A stretch of 64,000 nt of DNA, taken from assembly GCF_021869535.1 (NCBI RefSeq), contig NW_026262701.1, positions 7,703,501 to 7,767,500 on the forward strand, read 5' to 3'. The DNA is from Mytilus californianus. Its lineage: Eukaryota > Mollusca > Bivalvia > Mytilida > Mytilidae. Both the position numbers and the translations under genes were made by a program. Positions 57,949 through 64,000 of this stretch are shown piece by piece; position 1 is the stretch's first letter, and every line of letters starts with the position of its first letter. Under the pieces are notes generated by a model that did not search any database, was not told the origin of the DNA, and saw only the letters and a program-made list of their open reading frames with translations.

Positions 57949-59159
57949 ATGTTCAATATGTTACCCTTAAGAAAATTAATTGTTTCATTACCTCGCTCTC
58001 AAATAAGATTTTACAGAGCCTCTGTAGCTGAGAGTGAAACAGTTTGTCGAGAACAGTACCATGAGCTGGACAAAAACCTGGATCTTTCGAAGTTCACAAC
58101 AATTGAAGGATCCCAAGGACAAGTGGAAACTATGACGATTCAGGATTCCAAGAAAGCATTGGAAGAAGCAATAGACTATTCTGTTCACGGACCCAGTGCC
58201 CAGGGAATACAAGGTGGACATGACGACTTGGTAGACGTTTTGTACAATGAAAAGCTGGAGTCAGATATAGTAAAATCTGATGCTAATGTTGAGGCTTATA
58301 ACTGCCATAGCAGTTTAAATTTACATGGATGTATGCAGTCTAATGTACCACAGCCATTCACAACTAGTTGTGAACACTATGATTCTCCTTGTAATCTTCC
58401 AGGCAATGGGATATTGCAGAAGCAAAAATATATAAATGATGCTATGAGTGGTTACCATCCATCAAGACAATATCACACAACTAATTCACATTTCAAAACA
58501 TTGGCTCAACCTTCAGCTCAGCAGGAGTCATTCCCTGACCCACAAGGAATACAAGGAGATGATTGCACTCTAGAACTTTGGATGGAAACTTGCATGAGAT
58601 ACAACCTTCCTAATTGTCAAGACCAATTTGTTAATATTAAGGAAGGAAGAAAAACACTGAAAGAGGTGTTTGCTGAGCAAGAGTTAATGCTAAAAGAAAT
58701 AGCAGAAAACTACACATCAAATACTAAAGCTAGCCTTTCTGCAGAATTACAAATTGACACTGATGGTCCGTGTCCACAAGGTATACAAGGTGATGACTGT
58801 GCACGTTATCAGTTATGGTTAGAGAATTGCCAGCGTTTTAGCTTTGGTGAATGTAAAGACCAGTTAACCGGAATAAAAAGTGGAAGAAAAAATCTAGCAC
58901 AAATTTTGGCTGAACAGGATGCACAAATAAGACAGGCAGTGGCTCATTACTACCAGAAAAGAAGTTATTCAACATCCTCATCATCAAACCAAAACGGATC
59001 TGAGGTTGGTAGAGATGTGCAATCTCAAACAAACCCAGGGAAATTAAGTAATAAGGACCGTTTAAAAAGGGCAGTGAAAGAGTATGGTTCAACAGTTATA
59101 GTTTTCCATGTAGGAATATCTCTGATTTCTCTTGGAGGCTTTTATCTGGCTGTGTCAAG
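57949..59159 (+). CDS. FAM210/DUF1279-like mitochondrial protein, 5' exon
   Basis: Starts at ATG 57949 (MFNMLPLRKLIVSLPRSQIR); the first ~28 residues are basic and hydroxylated without acids, a good mitochondrial presequence. Residues ~197-256 and ~274-337 are two copies of one module: PQGIQGDDC, then LWxExCxRxxxxxCxDQ, then IKxGRKxL and AEQ. A degenerate partial copy (AQGIQGG) lies at ~83-103. Residues ~369-404 (KDRLKRAVKEYGSTVIVFHV, then GISLISLGGFYLAVS) match the start of DUF1279 with its membrane helix, as in FAM210A/B of mitochondria. The DUF1279 region is incomplete: AAG|GTACTT at 59157-59165 is a plausible donor, and reading on to the stop at 59199 gives an unlikely tail. Later exons were not found before 64000. 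The family assignment is good; the function of the Cys module is unknown. Confidence 0.8.
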
Positions 59160-59730
59160 GTACTTTTATAAAGCTGATGTACAATGTACACTTTGTTAAG
59201 TCCTTAGATATATTTTGACCATGGATTTTTAATGTTCTAAACTAACTGGTTGCATATACATGTATCTGGATTTTAGCAAATTTAATTGTTTTCACCAGAC
59301 TAAATTATTCATACCCATACATGTACATGTACATTGTATTAGTGTATATGCTGTTTTGCAGTTACGTTAGGCAATGCAGTGTTTAGCCAAGAGTTGAAGG
59401 ATGGAGCTTAAAAATGTATTCATGTATATAGTCAATAGGGAATTACACAGAGGTTCCAAAAGTTTTTTTGGTCCAGTAATTGTTTTAAAAGTTAAACAGG
59501 TTGGCTAACCCCTCAAAATAATGACTAGGAGTATCTCTTTTATAAGGGGTTAATTTCAAGTGATAATTTTTTTCAAACAACTTTTAAGTCCTTACATTAT
59601 TTGTAGAAACTTTTCCAAAGAACAATATGTCTATCTGGTATTATATGGACAAAACAGGTCCATGAGTTTTGGAATATTCATGGACTTCAATCTTCTTTAT
59701 TATTGAAAATAAGAGGACTCCTTTTTTAGC
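59160..59730 (+). other. Start of intron 1 of the FAM210-like gene
   Basis: Follows the GT donor. AT-rich, no exon or repeat recognised. Confidence 0.5.
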
Positions 59731-59969
59731 TCACCGGGGCCCAAAGGGCCCCATGTGAGCTTATGCCATCACTTGGCGTCCGTCGTCGTCTGTCGTCGTA
59801 AACTATTTCAAAAATCTTCTCCTCTGAAACCACTGGGCCAAATAAATTCAAACTTTAACTAAATGTTCCTTATGGTATCTAGTTTATAAATTGTATCCGG
59901 AGTTTTGATCCATCGACAAACATGGCCGCCATGGCTAAAAATAGAACATAGGGGTGAAATGCAGTTTTT
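59731..59969 (+). mobile_element. 'agctcaccggggcccaaagg' element, first part
   Basis: Begins with the hairpin agctcaccggggcccaaagg + gccccatgtgagct and a CGTCCGTCGTCGTC tract. A unit follows ending 'caaacatggccgccatggct' and 'ggtgaaatgcagttttt'. The element resumes at 60926 and again at 63898, after two insertions. Confidence 0.65.
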
Positions 59970-60925
59970 ATACGTCCGTTTACGGGACGTATTATGGTAT
60001 ACCTCTGTCCGTCCGTCCGTCCGTCGTCAACATGTCGGACATTAACTCAAAAACACTTTAACCAATTTGCATAAAACTTTGGTGAATTGTTTATATCTAT
60101 TGACCTAAGCTGCCTTTCGTTTTTTATAGATTTTATATTTTACGTTTCCGAGTTATGGGGTTTTATTCATTAAAAAAAGGGGAATTTTCCAGTTTGCGGA
60201 CAATAACTCAAGAATGCTTTCACCAACTTGCAAGAAATTTTGGTGAATTGTTTATATCTATTGACATGAGCTCCCTTTCGATTTTTATATATTTCAGATT
60301 TTACGTTTCCAAGTTACAGGGTTTTATTCATAAAAAAAGGGGGATTTTCCAGTTTTCGGACAAAAAAATCAAAAATGCTTTCAGCAGTTCTTATGAAACT
60401 TTGGTGAATTGTTTATATCTATTGATGTAAGCTCTGTTTAGAATTTTATAAATTTTACATTTTACATTTCTGAGTTATGGGGTTTCATTCATTAAAAAAG
60501 GGGGGATTTTCCAGTTTTCGGACAATAACTCAAAAATGCTGTCAGCAATTCTCATGAAACTTTAGTGAATTGTTTATATCTATTGATGTAAGCTCCCTTT
60601 ACATTTTCATAAATATCTAATATGACATTGAGAATTAATTGAACTTTAATTGTTTATAGTCTGACAACAGATTTACTAAGTATTGCGCAACAGCACAGTG
60701 TATTGCACAACAACAAGATATCTTTAATTGAATATAAATTCAATTCATATAACCAATTTCAAGTTCTTTGACTACATTTATTCAGAAACCTATAATATGT
60801 CAAATATTTAATACAATCCAAATTCAGACCTGTATCAAGCTTGAATATTGTGTCCATTTTAGCCCCAACTGTTCAGGGTTGGACCTCTGCGGGCGTATCC
60901 AGCTGCGCTCAGCGAAGCAGTTTAT
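59966..60925 (+). mobile_element. ATACGTCC-ended tandem-core element (+ strand copy)
   Basis: Starts with hairpin atacgtccgtttacgggacg + tat, then GTCCGTCCGTCCGTCCGTCG. It has about four ~150-bp core units ('actttggtgaattgtttata', 'ttcggacaataactcaaaaa', 'gggggattttccag') and the 3' module ending 'ggacctctgcgggcgtatcc', 'agctgcgctcagcgaagca'. Same family as 34636-35895. Confidence 0.75.
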
Positions 60926-61420
60926 TTGCTTATATCTCAAAAACTAAAGCTTTTAGAGCAAATCTGACAGGGGGTAAAATTGTTCAATTGGTCAAGATCT
61001 ATCAGCCCTGAAATTTTCAGACGAATCGAACAACTCATTGTTGGGTTGCTGCCACTAAATTGGTAGTTTTAAGGAAATTTTGCAGTTTTTTGTTATTATC
61101 TTGAATATTATTATAGATAGATATAAACTGTAAACAGCAATAATGTTCAGCAAAGTAAGATCTACAGAAAAGTTAAATGACCAAATTTGTCAATTGACCC
61201 CTTAAGGAGTTTTTGCCCTTTAAAGACAATTTTACCCAATGTGTTCATCAAGTTTGCTAACATTTAAAAATCTTTTCTTCTGAAACTATTGTGCCTAATA
61301 CTTCTTAACTTTGAATGAATGTTCTTTTATGAATCTAGTTTATGAATTGTATCTGAAATTTTGATCAATCAACAAACATGGCCGCCATGGCTAAAAATAG
61401 AACATAGGGGTGAAATGCAG
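60926..61420 (+). mobile_element. 'agctcaccggggcccaaagg' element, second part (one full unit)
   Basis: Runs from 'gcttatatctcaaaaactaa' to 'catggccgccatggctaaaa' and 'ggtgaaatgcagttttt', repeating the end of 59731-59969 almost exactly over the last ~55 bp. Confidence 0.65.
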
Positions 61421-61854
61421 TTTTTATACGACCGCAAAAAAATTTTTGTGGTCGTATATTGGTATGACGTTGGCGTCGTCGTCGTCATCGTCGTCGTCCG
61501 AATACGCATTAGTTTTCGCACTCTAACTTTAGTTTAAGTGAATGGATCTCTGTGAAATTTTACCATAAGGTTCAATACCACAAAAGGAAGGTGGGGATTG
61601 ATTTTGGGGGTTATGGTACCAACAGTTAAGGAATTAGGGGCCAAAAAGGGGCCAAAAATAAGCATTTTCTAGTTTCCAGACAATAACTGTGGAACAGTGT
61701 ATGGATCTCTCTGAAATTATACTACAAGTTTCCATACCACAAAGGGATGGTTAGGATTTGCTTTGGGGGGTTATGGCTCAAACCGTTTAAGAATTAGGGG
61801 CAAAAAAGGGGGAAAAACAAGGTTGTCCTGGTTAATGGACAAATACTTTAGTAC

Positions 61855-62045
61855 AAAACATAATTTGAAGCAGTGTAAGGGAGATAAATCAAATACATCA
61901 TTGAAATTATCTCCCTTACACTGCTTTTAAATTATGTATAAAGTAATGGTTAATGAACAATTAAGATAATTTAAAACAGTGTAAGGGAGGTAATCCAAAT
62001 ACAACGTTTTGGTTACTTCCCTTACACTGCTTTTAAATTATGTTT
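61855..62045. repeat. Two successive hairpins 'cagtgtaagggag'
   Basis: gcagtgtaagggagataa (61870) pairs with ttatctcccttacactgc (61908-61925). Fifty bases later cagtgtaagggaggtaa (61977) pairs with ttacttcccttacactg (62013-62029). Both are flanked by aaattatgt(t/a)taa-like sequence, so the hairpin itself is duplicated. Confidence 0.85.
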
Positions 62046-62469
62046 AAAGAAATGCATATTTATAAAGGAAGACCAGTAAAAATATCTGCAAATGTTGCAT
62101 CTTTTTTTTTTACAAAAAAATCCATATGAAAGATCTGACACTATATTTTAAATTCTATTATAAAATAGATTAAGTTAGCACTATGGTAAATTTAAATGGG
62201 TAATTATGGCTGCAAATTCCATTGGAAATTTGAATTGAGATTATGACCATATCTTGAGGGAAAGAATTTTTTGGGGGAAAGAGGGGGGGGGGGGGGGTAA
62301 AAAGAAATTGTGGGGGGTCAATTTTTTCTCATTACAGATTTCAGAAATTAAAAAGAATTATTCTTCAAATATTATTTTTTTTTCAAATTTCAAATATTGA
62401 AAAATTTCAAGAAGTAATCTTTAATTGCACAGTATGGCGCATTAGATTTGTAAAATCTTTGACCACATT

Positions 62470-63700
62470 TATTTATTTGTTATGCCGAATCTAACCGTGT
62501 ATTTAGATTTTTAACTATGGGTCCAGTTTTCAAATTGGTCTACATTAAGGTCCAAAGGGTCCAAAATTAAACTTTGTTTGATTTTAAAAAAAATTGAATA
62601 TATGGGGTTCTTTGATATGCTGAATCTAAACATGTATTTAGATTTTTGATTTTTGGCCCAGTTTTCAAGTTTGTCCAAATTGGGGTCCAAAATTAAAATT
62701 TGTTTGATTTCAACAAAAATTGAATATATGAGGTTCTTTGATATGCTGAATCTAACCATGTATTTAGAATTTTTTATTTGTTGGCCCCGCTATCAAATTG
62801 GTTCATATTGAGGTCAAAAGGGTCCAAAATTAAACTTTGTTTGATTTCATCAAAAATTGAATTATTGGGGTTCTTTGATATGCCAAATCTAACCGTGTAT
62901 TTAGATTTTTAATTTTGGGTCCCGTTTTTTAAATTGGTCTACATTAAGGTCCAAAGGGTCCAAAATTAAACTTAGTTTGATTTTAACAAAAATTGAATTC
63001 TTGGGGTTCTTTGATATGCTGAATCTAAACATGTGTTTAGATTTTTGATTATGGGCCCAGTTTACAAGTTGGTCCAAGTTGGGGTCCAAAATAAAACTTT
63101 GTTTGATTTCAACAAAAATTAAATATATGGGGTTCTTTGATATTCTGAATCTAAACATGTATTTAGATTTTAGATTTTTGGCCCAGTTTTAAAGTTGGTC
63201 CAAGTTAGGGTCCAAAATTAAACTTTGTTTGATTTCAACAAAAATTGAATATATGGGGTTCTTTGATATGCTGAATCTTACCCTGTATTTAGATTTTTTA
63301 TTTGTGGGCCCGCTATCAAATTGGTTCATATTGAGGTCAAAAGGGTCCAAAATTAAACTTTGTTTGATTTCATCAAAAATTGAATTATTGGGGTTCTTTG
63401 ATATGCCAAATCTAACTGTGTTTTTAGATTTTTAATTTAGGGTCTTGTTTTTTAAATTGGTCTACATTAAGGTCCAAAGGGTCCAAAATTAAACTTAGTT
63501 TGATTTTAACAAAAATTGAATTCCTGGGGTACTTTGATATGCTGAATCTAAACATGTGTTTAAATTTTTGATTATGGGACCAGTTTTCAAGTTTGTCCAA
63601 GTTGGGGTCCAAAATTAAACTTTGTTTGATTTCAACAAAAATTGAATATATGGGGTTCTTTGATATGCTGAATCTAACCATGTATTTTGATTTTGGACAT
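62470..63700. repeat. Tandem array of 126- and 136-bp units, about nine units
   Basis: The block ctttgatatgc recurs near 62610, 62736, 62873, 63009, 63135, 63261, 63396, 63532 and 63658. Spacings are 126, 137, 136, 126, 126, 135, 136 and 126. Units share 'gaatctaaacatgtatttag', 'ggtccaaaattaaactttgt' and 'caacaaaaattgaatat'. Confidence 0.9.
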
Positions 63701-63897
63701 TGGACCATTATAGGTAAATTAAAAAAATTGAAGTTCTTAGACCACATTCTTTCTGTGTCAGAAACCTATGCTGTGTCAAATATTTAATCACAATCCAAAT
63801 TCAGAGCTGTATCAAGCTTGAATGTTGTGTCCATACTTGCCCCAACTGTTCAGGGTTCGACCTCTGCGGTCGTATCAAGCTGCGCCCAGCGAAGCAT

Positions 63898-64000
63898 TTT
63901 ATTGGCTTATATCTCAGAAACTAAAGCATTTAGAGCAAATCTGACATGGGGTAAAAATGTTCAAAAGGTCAAGATCTATCAGCCCTGAAATTTTCAGACA
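63898..64000 (+). mobile_element. 'agctcaccggggcccaaagg' element, third part
   Basis: Resumes with 'ttggcttatatctcagaaac' and matches 60926-61020 to the end of the window ('tcaagatctatcagccctga'). Confidence 0.65.

Larger units (their letters stand above)
61421..63897 (+). mobile_element. ATACGACC-ended tandem-core element (2.5 kb)
   Basis: Starts with hairpin tatacgaccgcaaaaaaatt + tttgtggtcgtata and a GTCGTCGTCGTCATCGTCGT tract, then two ~170-bp units ('ctaactttagtttaagtgaa'). Next come the paired hairpins at 61866-62045, the 126/136-bp array, and the 3' module 'tcaagcttgaatgttgtgtc', 'cgacctctgcggtcgtatca', 'agctgcgcccagcgaagca'. The 3' module is shared with 59966-60925 although the core differs. 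Confidence 0.7.

Noticed and set aside
59160..59199. Stop at 59197-59199 as the true end of the FAM210-like protein
   Set aside because: The last residues after LAVSR (YFYKADVQCTLC) do not fit DUF1279, and a GT donor sits exactly where the family sequence stops matching.
62511..63787. Open frames with IYSIFVEIKQSLILDP-like repeats on the - strand
   Set aside because: They are fragments of the 126/136-bp tandem array, with stops at each length change.

Overview
This is a window of animal nuclear DNA, most likely from a bivalve mollusc, with mytilid mussels the best guess. The evidence is spliced genes with GT/AG junctions and multi-kilobase introns, an AT-rich background, degenerate non-LTR retrotransposons, and many short mobile elements. 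Several of those elements have the hairpin, (GTCC/ACGG)n microsatellite and tandem-core layout described for bivalve 'pearl'-type elements. There is no prokaryotic, organellar or CRISPR signal.

Three host genes are supported. (1) At the left edge, + strand, 433-2854 is the large last exon of a gene whose product joins a HAD-like hydrolase region to a complete GMC oxidoreductase of the choline dehydrogenase type. A mitochondrial-presequence-like stretch lies between the two. (2) On the - strand, from 40717 down to 18662, six exons join in phase into 879 codons (878 residues plus stop). They encode an N4BP1/KHNYN-type protein: KH-like N-terminus, NYN (PIN-like) RNase domain split over four exons, N/Q-rich segment and C-terminal CUE-like domain. 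Its introns hold much of the mobile DNA. (3) On the + strand, 57949-59159 is a first exon of a FAM210/DUF1279-like mitochondrial protein. It carries an unusual duplicated Cys module ahead of the DUF1279 segment, and its later exons lie beyond the recognisable part of the window.

Layout: 1-3.1 kb, HAD-choline dehydrogenase exon and 3' UTR. 3.1-5.1 kb, bare AT-rich DNA. 5.1-9.1 kb, a MITE, a 45-bp minisatellite and several repeats. 9.1-18.6 kb, largely unannotated DNA with one long inverted repeat and a 1.9-kb element filled with 166-bp units. 18.7-40.7 kb, the N4BP1-like gene, with a triple-nested insertion at 20.4-21.9 kb, a concentric inverted-repeat element at 23.0-25.7 kb, pearl-like elements, a LINE at 27.2-28.7 kb, a hAT-like element at 29.3-30.0 kb and a 300-bp foldback at 35.0-35.3 kb. 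41.2-57.4 kb, intergenic: three degenerate LINEs, a 58-bp minisatellite and three copies of a small foldback MITE with 8-10 bp target duplications. 57.9-59.2 kb, the FAM210-like exon. 59.7-64.0 kb, a stack of related elements inserted into one another.

The three genes show no sign of working together; two (choline dehydrogenase and FAM210-like) are probably mitochondrial. The most interesting material is the HAD-GMC fusion, the Cys-module FAM210-like protein, the fully traceable N4BP1-like gene, and several mobile elements whose ends and target duplications can be read directly.
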